From positions 15,198,473 to 15,262,472 of the forward strand of contig CM054158.1 of NCBI GenBank assembly GCA_028751875.1: a stretch of DNA of 64,000 nt, written 5' to 3'. The position numbers and the translations under genes were made by a program. This document shows, in pieces, positions 47,866-58,500 of the stretch. Origin of the DNA: Rapana venosa. Lineage: Eukaryota > Mollusca > Gastropoda > Neogastropoda > Muricidae. Below the pieces are notes generated by a model. It worked only from the letters and a program-made list of their open reading frames with translations, was not told the origin of the DNA and searched no databases. Every line of letters begins with the position of its first letter. The stretch's first letter is position 1.

Positions 47866-48178
47866 TGAGCTCAGAGTTTCACCACTGATGAGATGTTGCA
47901 TATACGAGACCGCTGTTACCCACTGTGGAGGCAGCCACATTCTGTAACCCACCAAATGCTGACTCTACTTCCGGGATCTTAAACGTGCATATTTGATCTG
48001 AATATGTATGTACGCGAGTAATTGGCAGGTTTGCACTTGAAGTTGATCTGGATCGAAAAAATCTCTCCCCTCCCTTAATTCATCAACTGCTACTGAGATT
48101 CGAACCTGTGACTTTATGGGCCCTTGGGATTGGAGTGGAACGATATTAACCACTCTGCTATAGCACCCGTCGCCGTCA
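47866..48178 (-). mobile_element. tRNA-derived SINE (family C)
   Basis: Read on the - strand from 48178: 'gctatagcagagtggtta' gives the A box and 'ggttcgaatctc' (about 48092-48103) the B box. The body follows with 'ttcgatccagatcaac', 'gcaaacctgccaattac' and 'gcacgtttaagatcccgg'. The 3' part contains 'cagaatgtggctgcctcc', the module shared with 10937, 49515 and 21606. The head and body differ from families A and B. Confidence 0.8.
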
Positions 48179-48569
48179 GTGCCTGGGGTTTATCACAGTT
48201 CTTGATTAAACTATTGACGCTGGGGGCAACAGCAAGGTGAGAGGCTGTATGACCAGTGACTTTTCCACTCATGGAATTCCACTTTACAGCTTAGTCTTTA
48301 GTGATCGACTATGACTCTCTGACTAAGAGTCTTGACTTGCACAGTCCATATGTGCTGCAGCCCTGGGGGCTGGTTGGCCTTTGGAGAACATCATCGCTGA
48401 CTGTCCTTATGCCCACTTGGCCGAGAGAGTGGGGATGTACTGTGGGCAAGGCATCTCCACTATAATCAAATTTCTGCCCAATTTCCGAAACAGCAGCTGC
48501 CTCCTCTGCTGTTTTGGAGGTCATCGTCGAAAACGACGGACTAACATATAGCACTCGTCACCTCCCATT
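48179..48569. other. Unassigned sequence
   Basis: Near 50% GC without a recognised gene. A - strand frame at 48309-48554 (81 codons, 'MTSKTAEEAAAVSEIGQKFD') is unrecognised. Its composition suggests a dispersed repeat, but there is no second copy in the window. Confidence 0.45.
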
Positions 48570-48574
48570 CATCC

Positions 48575-49140
48575 TGTCACTGACACAGAGAAAGCATCAA
48601 CCACTCAGTCACTTCAGCTCCAGTGACATCAGCTTCAATGGAAAGTCTGGCTCTTTTAGTTTCCCTGCAGACAACTACAGTCCATTGATCCAGGCAGTTG
48701 AAGACTGGGAGGTCGTTGTTAACCGTTCATTGTCCAATTTTAGTTCCTCTGTGTCAGTCTGTCTTATCTGGTCAATGTCTGGTATTTCTCTGCATGGTTT
48801 TATTTTTGGTCGTTTGTATTGTAAGTCTTCTTGCTATGAGTGTGTTGTTTTATAACTTTGGGTTTTATTTTTTTCAACAACAACAAAAAGAACATAATCG
48901 CCCTAAAGTTTTAGTGCAGTGCAGTAACAAGTTGTTCTATTCTTGTTTCCCTTTTCTTTCTGTTATTGTCTTATTTTGTGAATAGTTATTATAAGTCCAT
49001 TTATTGGTGTTTTCTCTCCAAATATCTACGTTGTCTTGTCTCTGTATGCTTGAAAGTAAGTATCTTGTTATTCACAGAGCCAAAAAGTTTTACTGTTTTG
49101 TTAGAAAGTCACATTAGACAGTGACAATTTTAAAGCAACA
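48575..49140 (+). repeat. Local duplication: blocks Q and P, copy 1
   Basis: Block Q (48575-48860) contains 'ccagtgacatcagc', 'ggaaagtctggctctttt', 'ttgaagactgggaggtc' and 'ttcattgtccaattttag'. Block P (48985-49140) contains 'agtccatttattggtg', 'tattcacagagccaaaa' and 'gtcacattagacagtgac'. Both recur: P at 49624-49790 and Q at 49895-50150. A partial Q end ('ctgtcaggtcaacgtctc') also follows the LINE at 47167-47225. Confidence 0.75.
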
Positions 49141-49146
49141 GTCTAG

Positions 49147-49412
49147 GTGGGGGGATAGCCTAGTGGTTAAAGCGTTGCACTGGCAATTTGACAGCCTGGG
49201 ATCGAGCCTGGGTTCAAGCCACCGCTGAGAAGGCAGTTTAATTAAGGGGATTTTCCCCTGGTGTTAAGATCAGCACTGACTCCATTCCCTCAAAATAGCC
49301 TACTTTCCGATGAGACTGTAAACTGAGGTCCTGCGTGCACACCCACTCAGAACAACAAGAGCACACTTTAAAACTATTATTCCATTATCCTCGAAATAAA
49401 GAATAAATAAAT
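49147..49412 (+). mobile_element. SINE family A copy with a doubled B box region
   Basis: A box 'tagcctagtggttaaag' from 49155. Two B box-like elements are in tandem: 'gggatcgagcc' at 49198-49208 and 'gggttcaagcc' at 49210-49220. The body and tail follow family A ('cagcactgactccattcc', 'gatgagactgtaaactgagg', 'attatcctcgaaataaag'). It lies between the two copies of block P. Confidence 0.85.
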
Positions 49413-49424
49413 AAAGTACCATAT

Positions 49425-49600
49425 TTTGAAAGAGTGCGTCATTGCACGAGGTAAGAACAGACGACAAAAATGTGACAACGCATGCATACTGGTGTTATAT
49501 CAATACATCCTCCCTAAAGTCGAAATGCGGCTATCTTAATGGTGGGCAAAAACGGTCACATAGGCAAAATCTCACTATTGGTGAACTTCAGAGCGGCAGC
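49425..49600 (+). mobile_element. 3' half of a SINE carrying the shared 'aatgcggctatc' module
   Basis: 'gaacagacgacaaaaat', 'acgcatgcatactggtgt' and 'gaaatgcggctatcttaatg' match 10868-10975 in the same order. The 5' half is missing; the fragment directly follows the SINE at 49147-49412. Confidence 0.75.
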
Positions 49601-49623
49601 CAAGAAATGAAAATAAAAGAAAA

Positions 49624-50150
49624 TTGTTAAAAGTCCATTTACTGGTGGGTGTTTTTTTTCTCTCAAAATATTTACGTGGTCCCGTCTCTGGAATCTTAAA
49701 AGCTTCTGTTTATCCACAGAACAAAACAGTTTTATCACTTTGTAATAGAGTCACATTAGAGGTGATCATTTCAAAGAATCAAGAACCTTTCACTGTCTCT
49801 TTCTTCCACGCTCACCCCTTTTCCACCTGTCTCTCCCTGTCTTTCTTCTTCCTTCCCCCTAGTCCCCAACTCCTTACAGCCCACCTACCCTTCTCTCCAG
49901 ACACAGAAAGCGCCAGCCATTCAGTCACCCCAGTTCCAGTGACATCAGCCTGTAGCATCAGGGGAAAGTCTGGCTCTTTCATTTCTCAGACAGACCCACA
50001 GTCCATTGAACAAAGGGGTTGAAGACTGGGAGGTCATTGTCAGGCGTTCATTGTGCAGTTTTAGTTCCTTTGTATCATGTCTGTCAGGTAACGTCTGAGG
50101 GATTTTATTTTGGTGAGTTGTATTGTATCAATTTTGTTTTGGCTATCAGT
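49624..50150 (+). repeat. Local duplication: blocks P and Q, copy 2
   Basis: P at 49624-49790 ('agtccatttactggtg', 'gtcacattagaggtgatc') and Q at 49895-50150 ('ccagttccagtgacatcagc', 'gaagactgggaggtcattg', 'ctgtcaggtaacgtctg'). The order P-Q here versus Q-P in copy 1 indicates a tandem Q-P-(SINEs)-P-Q arrangement or loss of intervening pieces. Confidence 0.7.
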
Positions 50151-50244
50151 ATTTTTTAAAATTCCGTGTGTTTTATTTTTAAGGAACATACTAGTCTCAA
50201 TTTTTTTGTATCATGTAGCAAAATTAAAAAAAGGAAAAAGGAAA

Positions 50245-50350
50245 AAAAATGGGGGGCCTGTTGTCGAGGGTTCCCCGGGTGAAGCAGCCCGAATTTCCGC
50301 ATAAAAATTTTGATGGTTTTGGTGTAAAAAAAATTAAAAAAATAAAAAAA
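50245..50350 (+). mobile_element. 3' end of SINE family B
   Basis: 'gggtgaagcagcccgaattt' followed by an AAATTAAAAA-rich tail corresponds to 55455-55530 and to the inverted copy at 18118-18180. The copy is short and altered by homopolymer changes. Confidence 0.55.
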
Positions 50351-51197
50351 TTTAAATTTTTTTCATCTTTCCTTTTATTCCCGGGGCTCTTTTTTTGGGG
50401 GGGGGGGGGGGTGTTTGGGGTTAACCTGGCCCTTTTTTGGGGCCCCAAAAAATTGACTTTTCATTTGTTTCAAAGTTTTTTTCCCCCAGGGTAAAAAAAG
50501 GCAACTCCTTAAAAGGTATCGGGGAAAATTTTAAAAAACCCCAAAAAGACGAGATTGGTTTTTAAACCCCGTTTTAAAGGTAATTTTGCCACGTTTTGAC
50601 CTTTTAAAAATTTACGGGTGATGTAAACCCTTTTTGGGGGTAATGGGGCCCGGCAAAAAAAACAAAATCAATTTTTTAAATGCATTCCGCGCACTTTACG
50701 GCCCGTCAACCGTTCATTAACCTTTTGACATTTTCCCCTCTTATTCGGGTCTTCATTATTGGGGGGGGGGGGGGGGGGGGGGGGGGGTTTTTCCTGGGGT
50801 TAGGCGATGCGCACGCCTGGATCTGGGGGGGGATTTTTTTTTTTCAAAATTTTTCCTTGGGGTTCATGTCCGCTATTCCCCGTTTTAAAAATAAACGCCC
50901 CCCGTTTGAAGGGAAATTTCGACACGTTTCCCTTTTCGTTTTTTTCGGAAAGGGGCCATTTCCGGTAAAACAAAAAAAATTGACAAAATGCTATTCCCTG
51001 TTCCCCTGGTCTTTCCAAACCTCTTCTTGTAAATTTTTTTTCCCCGCACTTCGGTTTTCGTCTCTTCCTGTACCTTTAGGGCTAATGGAAATTTGCTTTT
51101 TTTTCCCCAAACGGGTCCCGTTTTTTTTGTGGGGTGGGGGGGGGGAAACTATGGGGGGGGGGTTATTGTCACTTTTGGGGAAATTTTGGCTTTTAAA

Positions 51198-51363
<166 letters not shown>

Positions 51364-51663
51364 ACATCTTGGTAAGGGGTTGCTCTCCCTTTTTGCTGCT
51401 GCGCTTCTGTTGCTGTGCTGTTGCTACTGCTGTGGGCTGTTTTTCTGCTGCTACGCTTGTTGCGCTAGTGTTTTGCGCTATTTTGCTTTGTTTGGGGTTT
51501 TTGGTTTTGTTGATTTTTTTTGGGGGGGGGGGGGGGGTTCAAAAATCGGAGGCTGATGAAGAGCTTACTGGGATTCCTTGCTTCTTTTGCGTAGGGGCCG
51601 AGGGGGGGGAGGAAAAGTCTATGAGTTGCGGGTTTTAAAGGTTAAATTCGGGGCTTTTGTGAA

Positions 51664-51990
51664 TGGTTGGAGGAAAAGAGAAAAAGAGAGACAGACGCGG
51701 ACGGAGGGACGGACAACAGACAGACAGGCACGAGGGAGAGAGAGAGAGAGAGAAAGAAGGGGAGAGAGAGAGAGAGAGAGAGGGGAGGAGAGGAGAGGGG
51801 AGGGGAAGAGGAGAGGAGAGAAAGAGACAGAAGACAGACGACAGACAAAAGCGACGACAGAAAAAACAAATTAATTTTATTTTTCTGAGAGGGGGAGAGA
51901 GAAAAGAAAAAGGGGGAGGAGAGAAAAGAGGAGGGAAGGGGGAAGAGGGGGGAGAAAGGACCCAAACAGCTAGACAAAGGCGAGACCGAC
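51664..51990. repeat. Purine-rich (GA)n tract
   Basis: 'gagagagaga', 'gacagacag' and 'ggggaggag' runs over about 320 bp. No gene. Confidence 0.85.
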
Positions 51991-53489
51991 AAAGACGGGG
52001 GAGGGCAAGGGGTGTGTGAAAGATCCTGGATTTCCCCTGCAGCCCAATCCTGTGATGTCTGGGTCCCCGGCAAGGTCAAAGTTCAGAAAATCCCCCATTT
52101 TCCCCTTCTCCCCCCCAATCGGCAATGCTCAATCCTTTCATCGCTCTTGTCGCCGTTAAAAGGGGCTTTACAAGGGGGGGACATTGATGGACCTATGGCC
52201 AAGAGGTAAAGACTTTTGACTTCAACCCCGTTGGTCCAAATTTGGGGGTTCCCAAATTTCTCACATTGGGGGCTGTTTTTTTCTTCTTCGTCGTCTCAAC
52301 GCTCAGACAGCAACTCCTGGGCCCCTGAAAAATCCCCGTGCGCTTGAAGGCCCTCCAGGGGTTTAAAGAGTTTGCCCTCTCGGCAGGTCAGTAGGCCAGA
52401 TATGGGCCCCTCAGGTTTTGGAGTTGGATATTCTGGAGGGTGTTCCACGTCATGGGAGAAGGCCACAGAGGCAAGTCAAAACCCCAAATGGGAACTTGGA
52501 AACAGTGATTTTGAGTTGCTGTCCCAGTCCTCACCTCACAATTGATATTTGGTTTTCGGAGGGGGGGAAAAAAGTCATCCTTCTTTAAAATCAGGGGCGG
52601 GAAAGCATCTTCTCTTTTGCTTTTCCCCCCACAATTATTTTTTGCTCTTCAGCTTCCTCCTGCTTCTTTTGAGGAATTTTACCTCTATCTTTCCCAGAGG
52701 TCGTTTCCCTCGTTCCCATGGATGCGCAGTGTAAGGAACCCACGGGATGACATCTGGGGACTGCTGCAGGGAAACAAGAAGGGGGGGTAAGGGTGTTAAT
52801 TTCCCGGGTTTTCTGTGATTTTTCACTGGTTAAACACAGAAAAGGGTTTTTCTGAGAAAGACAACTCGGGGGTGAATGCCTCTCTTTTGGGTGCAGGTGT
52901 CTGGCTGCTGTGAAACAGTGCATTGCTCAGCCCTAACAATTGTTGGAACCTTCCATTTTATATGCAGGCTGGTGTTTAAGGGCAAGTTGACGATTTTCCG
53001 GGTTCAATTTAAAGTACAGATGTCCCAGTGCCACGCTGGCCTTGTTTTTTAGACCACGGGTGGTTTTTTACATGTGGTATTTTTGGTCTTGGATTACCCC
53101 CTGTTGGTTTAAACCACTTTTACACACCCCCAATACACCAGCAGGGTGCATCATGTTGCATCTCGCATACACATAACACAAACACAATAAAAAATTATAA
53201 TACATAAACTCACGCATCACACACCCACTCCTCACACCCCGCACACGCTCCCACACAAATAAAACACAAACCACTCACCCACACACACAACTCCCCTTTG
53301 TAGCTTTAATACATCGCAGCCCCCCTTTCCCCCTCCTCCTTTTGCTCTTTCTTTTATTTTTAAATAATGCAAACCAGGCTGAATAAGATCTTTCCCATTA
53401 TCGAGATAATAGTAAAATCAGGCTAGATACACTCACACCAACACCAAAAATCAATGGAAAACACACCGCATACTTAATATCTATTCCTT
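51991..53489. other. Unassigned, low-quality sequence with some higher-complexity patches
   Basis: 52010-52090, 52290-52540 and 52640-52800 have mixed composition that could be damaged unique sequence. 'ctatggccaagaggtaaaga' at about 52192-52211 resembles a tRNA-like SINE head. No frame could be matched to a protein. Confidence 0.4.
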
Positions 53490-53728
53490 TTGGCTCCTCG
53501 GCCACAGTCCTTCGGAGGAAACTATAAACCGAGGTCCCGTGCGCAAACGCACGCAGAACATCTTGCGCACACGTTAAAACCCGTTCCGCTTTTCGGAAGA
53601 GTTGGCCATTGTATGCCGGTGGGAACGGATGACAAAATTAACAAACAAAAAATTAAAAGGGGCTGGATGTAAAAAAAAAAAAAGCACACGAGTGCTTACT
53701 CCATTACCCCGAAAAAAAAAAAAAAAAA
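53490..53728 (+). mobile_element. SINE family A, 5'-truncated
   Basis: From 'ccacagtccttcggagg' through 'aaactataaaccgaggtccc', 'cgcagaacatcttgcgcac' and 'gggaacggatgacaaaat' to 'ggctggatgtaaaaaa' and 'gagtgcttactccatta'. It has the tail arrangement of the copy at 34964. Confidence 0.85.
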
Positions 53729-53809
53729 AAGGTCCACAAATGGTGAGATTTTTGTTTCCGCCCCCCCCCCCCCCCCCCCCCCTGCCCAACTCCCCTTTTG
53801 GTTAGCTGC

Positions 53810-53992
53810 ATTCCGACTTCGGAATGGTGTCTCAACACGCACCTGTCCGTGCGGGTGTTTATTTTCCCATCCGTTCATGCCAACACACAATTGCCTCGTC
53901 CGAAAGGCGGAAAGGGTTTTGTTTCGAGTGCGTAAGAGTTCTGCGTCGTTTGCAGCACACGGGGCCTTTTTTAAAAGTGCACCCAAAGGTTT
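53810..53992 (-). mobile_element. SINE family A fragment in inverted orientation
   Basis: On the - strand: 'ccccgtgtgctgcaaac', 'gcagaactcttacgcac', 'cctttccgcctttcgg' and 'catgaacggatggg', then a 3' end containing 'cattccgaagtcggaatgca'. Together with 53490-53728 it forms a head-to-head-like inverted pair around a C run at 53761-53782. Confidence 0.7.
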
Positions 53993-54412
53993 TTAACTTT
54001 CAGTTCGTTTTTTGTTGCAAATAGGGAAAAAAGGGCCGGCTGGGAATCAAACCCCAAAACCTCACATTATTGGGGGGAAAAAGTCTTAACCATCCTCCAC
54101 CTTCCTTTTTTATAAAAAGAAAAAGGTGCCCCAAAACCCTGTAAGGTCGTAGGGGACGGGGGTTCGAGCCCTCATTTCCCAGGGGCCAGCATATTGAGGG
54201 CAGGGGGCCCCACTCCTCCCCTCGCTGTTTTCCCTTTCCCCTGCCCCTAAAGGGCAGGTACCCATTACGTGGGGGCTGTACTGAAGCCAAGCCGAAAAAT
54301 TCCCCCAAACCCACCTCGATGCTGCTTAACCTTAAGGGGGAAAGCGAGTGCTCTGCCCACTGAGCTTCCCGCCAGCCCTTTGTTCAAATGACTACATAAC
54401 AGTCATCCCACA

Positions 54413-54600
54413 CTCCACAAGAACAGTGGTCTAGAGGTAAAAAACCCCATCTACAAAAGCGGAAGGAAGGTTCGCTCCCTGTGTGAACACAAACTGTTCC
54501 CCCATTTTTTCCCTTGATGGTGATCTGGGCGCGTTTTTTCAAAAAAAACGAAAAACCGAGGTTCCGTGTGGCAGTATATTTAAGGTACAAAAGAGCCCAT
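54413..54600 (+). mobile_element. 5' part of SINE family B (tRNA head)
   Basis: 'aacagtggtctagaggtaaa' gives the A box region and 'ggaaggttcgctccctg' the B box region, followed by 'gatggtgatctgggcgcg' and 'accgaggttccgtgtgg'. The same order is found at 55128-55280. Confidence 0.65.
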
Positions 54601-55089
54601 AGCAACAAAGAGCTGGCCTGCAAAAATTCAAAAAAAAAAAATCCACAAAAAACCCCGTTAAAGGGAAACACCCAACCACGAACACGCACAGACATTTTTT
54701 TTTAAAAGAAAAAAATGGGGGGGCCGCTCTTGGGCGCCCACTCTCTGCTCTGGGGGGACATCTGCGTAATTAAAAGTGGTTATAGACAAGCAAAGAAACC
54801 CCATACAAAAAAATTTACAAAAAAAAGAAACACACAATAAAACCCAAAATTCAAACATACAATACCATTTCCACAAAAATACAATGCAAAACAATACGTA
54901 CAATGAAACCAAATCCATACAAACAACCCACAAATGCAAATAAATACAGTACAACAAACAAATCTTTTCAATACAAAACGTTGATAAATACTGGAACAAA
55001 ATACAAAGTTTGTGTGCATGCAGCATACAGAAAACAAAATAAACACAGCACAATACTTTTAAAACAAAACAAGGGTATCGAGACTTGAA

Positions 55090-55394
55090 CGTAAAAACAA
55101 GTTTGTGACAATACAAAATAACCCATGGTGGTCTAGAGTAACCCCGCCTTCTAGAATGCGAAAAGTCCGGGTCGGGGTTGCGGGGTTTCCCCCGGGGGGC
55201 CCGAAATTTTTCCCCCCATCCAAAGACCATGAGTGGTGGTCTGGGCCTAGTCTTTGGATGAGCGAAAACCGGGTCCCGTGTGTTACAAAAAAATTTTCAG
55301 CGCACGTAAAAAGAACCCGGCAACGGGGGGTTTTGCCCTGGAAAAATTCTTAGAAAAAACCCACTCTAAAGGAAAACAAATACATTGCAGCCCC

Positions 55395-55426
<32 letters not shown>

Positions 55427-55535
55427 GGGCGCTCTTTTGTGGCGACGGCTCCCCCGGGGGGAGAGCAGCCCGAATTTCACGAGAGAAATCCGTGACATAA
55501 AGGGGTTAAAAAAAAATTAAAAAAAAAAAAAAAAT
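55090..55535 (+). mobile_element. Full-length SINE family B
   Basis: tRNA-like head 'catggtggtctagagtaac' (A box), degraded B box near 55165, then 'catgagtggtggtctgggcc', 'aaaaccgggtcccgtgtg', 'cgcacgtaaaaagaaccc', 'gggttttgccctgg', 'acaaatacattgcagccc', an A run (55395-55423), 'ggcgctcttttgtggcgac', 'gagagcagcccgaatttcac' and an A-rich tail. This order identifies the truncated copies at 18118-18337, 50245-50350 and 54413-54600. Many homopolymers are lengthened. Confidence 0.8.
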
Positions 55536-55539
55536 AAAA

Positions 55540-58500
55540 ATCCCCTTGTGAGAGTGGTTCACAACGGCAGCAGCCCTTCATGGACTCCCTCCCCTCATTA
55601 ACTGACCCTTGAAAAGTCGTCGGGCACTGAACTAAAAAATTATTTCTCAGTACACCGGGGACAAAGTAAAGGGGGGGGCCTGAAATTGGAATTTTTTTTT
55701 CCTTTTTTCCCTGGGCCCCCCCCCAAAAAAATTTTTAAAAAAAAAAAAATTTGGGTTTTTTTTTTTCCCCTGTTTGGGGGGGCGGGTTTTTTTTTTTTTA
55801 AATTTTTACCAATGATTTTTTTACAACTCCCTTCCCTTGGGGAAAAAAGGATAATTTTTAAAAAAAAAACCCCCAACCAAAACAAACAATTTTTGGGGTT
55901 TTACATTTTTTTTTTACCTTAAAGCTAAAAAAGGGCCCCCACGGGTGAAAAAAACCCTTTTTATTTTTTTTTGCCAGTTTTTTTGCCCCCCTTTTCTACC
56001 GGGTTTTCCTTTTTTCGGTTTTTAAAAGCTAAGCATCCTCCCGCCGAAAAATCTTACTTTTTCATCCGCCAACGCATTTTCGCCTTTTCCGAAAGTTGTG
56101 CGGGTTAAAGGGGGGAAAGGAAGGGGGGAAGAAAAAAAGGGGAAAAAATTGGGAAAAAGAAAAAATTTCTAGGAAAATTAAAAAGGGGGAAAAAAAGGAA
56201 GCCCCAAACCCCCGCAACCCAACAAAAAACCCAAAAAAAAAAAAGGGAAAAGAGCCCACCCCAAAAAAACTTAAAAAATTTTTTCCAAAACGCACCCAAA
56301 ATTTCCAATATAACCGCCCAACCCTAGACATAAAAACTTTATTCCGCCCAGAAAGGGGGGGGAGAACGAAAGAAAGGCAAGGGGAAAAAAGAAACAGGAG
56401 CAAAAAAGAAGAAAAAAAGAAAGGAAATTTTGAAAAAAGGAAAAAAAACCCGGAAGCGAAGAGGACAAAGTTTTTTTTTAACAACTTAAAAAAGTAAGAA
56501 AATTTTCTTTCGACCAAACCCATAACCGGTTTCCCCTTTTTTTAGCTTAAAACATTTTTCCACCCCCCAAACCTTCGTCGAGAACTTAGCAAGGGGGTCC
56601 CCAACTTTCCCGGGGGGGAGGGGGAAAAAGGGGAGTAAATGTTTCCCAAGGACAAACACCAAACGGGATAAAACCCCCCCCCCCTACCCCTAAACCCTGA
56701 ACGGTGCCCATGTACCATTAAAAGTCACAGCAACCCTTAAATGAGATTGGGTGTCTCGGGGAGAGAGGGGCGCGCCCAAGAGAAGGTCCACCCTTATTTA
56801 TATTTTTTTTATTTATTTTTTTTTATTATTTTTAAAAAACATATTTTCCTTTCGGGTGTGTATTTTTTCCCCATCCCCCAAAAGGCAGCCCACCCATTAT
56901 TTTTCTTTTTTCCCTTTCTGCACTGTATTTTGTTTTCTTTTTAGGAAAACTGAGATTTTTTGGAAACAGTAACACAGCAAATTTTACCCAGTATTGCTTT
57001 TTTAAGTCTCACAGTGTTTCCGGGGGATGAGGGGAACAGAGGCAGTTTTGGGTGATTCCCCAGGGTGTTAAAACGAGGGCCCCCCAACAACCTAACAAAA
57101 AAATACGTTACAAGCCATTTAATTTTTGGAGCTGATTTAATCTGCATTTTTGTTATGTTAAGTTTAAGCAGCATCGAGCGGGTTACCAAGGGGAGGGGTC
57201 CGCTTGCGCCCTTTGGGTTTTAGTACGCCCCCCAAGTTCCCCCAACTGTAAATGGTACCTGCCTCTTAGGGCGGGAAAAAGGAAACGCGGGGAGAGGAGA
57301 TGGGGCGCCCCCAATATGCGGCCCTAGGAAGTAGGTCTCTGGAGCCTCCTCCCCTACAACCCACGGTATGGGAAAAACCCTTTCCTTTTTTAAATTTTTT
57401 CGTTTGTTCCTTAAAAAGTTCCCTCCCATACAGGAGCCCTACCAAACCCAAGATGATGATTATGATAGCAAAGAAATGGTATGACAAAATCTTAAAAATA
57501 TTTCGTGTAATTTGGTATTTTTTAGAAATCATTTCGTAAGAAGTACCATAAACATTAAAGTAATGCCCACAAAATAAGAGAATGACGCAAAAAACAAAAA
57601 AGCTGATTCATTCATATTAACTCAGGGTTTTTTTTTGTTTCAAAAAAAAAATTACCATATCATCCGGCCCAAAACTGATTTTTAAAGTGACAACATATAG
57701 CAAAAAAATAGCAAAAATATAAAATTAAAAAAATAAATAAATTATATCGTTCAAATTGCCCCGTGAAATTGTGGAAACATGTTTTTAATTCGGGTGCAAC
57801 AAGCATTTTTCTCACTATTTCGTTATTTTTTTGTTTTGCTTTTTAAAAAAAAGAAAACATAAAAAGAGAAAAGAGAGAGTGAGGAGAGAAGAAGAATGAA
57901 ATGGGTATTACAAAAAGGCATTGGAGAAGGGGGGGAACAAGAAGGGGGGGGAATGTTGAGGGGGTTAAATTTTTTTTTTTTAGAAAAAAAGTCAGCTACA
58001 AAATTAACCCCATAAATTTTCTTCTTATTCAAAAAGCACACAAAAAAAAACCCCCACACCCAAACTTATCCCAAAAACAGCAAAAAATTTCCCCACAAAA
58101 AACAAGACCAAAAACCCCAAAAAACTACAGAAAACAAAAGTACTTCACCCCGGGTTTTGAATAATGGGAAAAACAGGGGGGAAATAGAAAGATTGAATTT
58201 AAGAAAAAATACAAAAACCAAGTCTAAACAGACAAAATTCTTTAAAGAAAACCAAACAAGTTTTGAAAGGGAATGGGAACAAAATTTTTACAGAAATTTC
58301 ACGGAGATATCCTTGTCCCCCGGATCAAACAACTTTGCCCCGCAATAAAACCCCAATTTCCGATTTGTTTTGGCCAAACAAAACCCAAGAGTTAAAAAAG
58401 GTAGTATTTGTGTTTATTGTTTTTTTTTGGAAATTTGATAAAAAGATTTGTGGATTTTTTAAAAGTTGTTATCTTGCAAAATTTATATTCTAAGCATCTT

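Noticed and set aside
48309..48554. An 81-codon - strand frame starting near 'MTSKTAEEAAAVSEIG'
   Set aside because: It looks more like part of a dispersed repeat than a gene; no domain or neighbour supports it.
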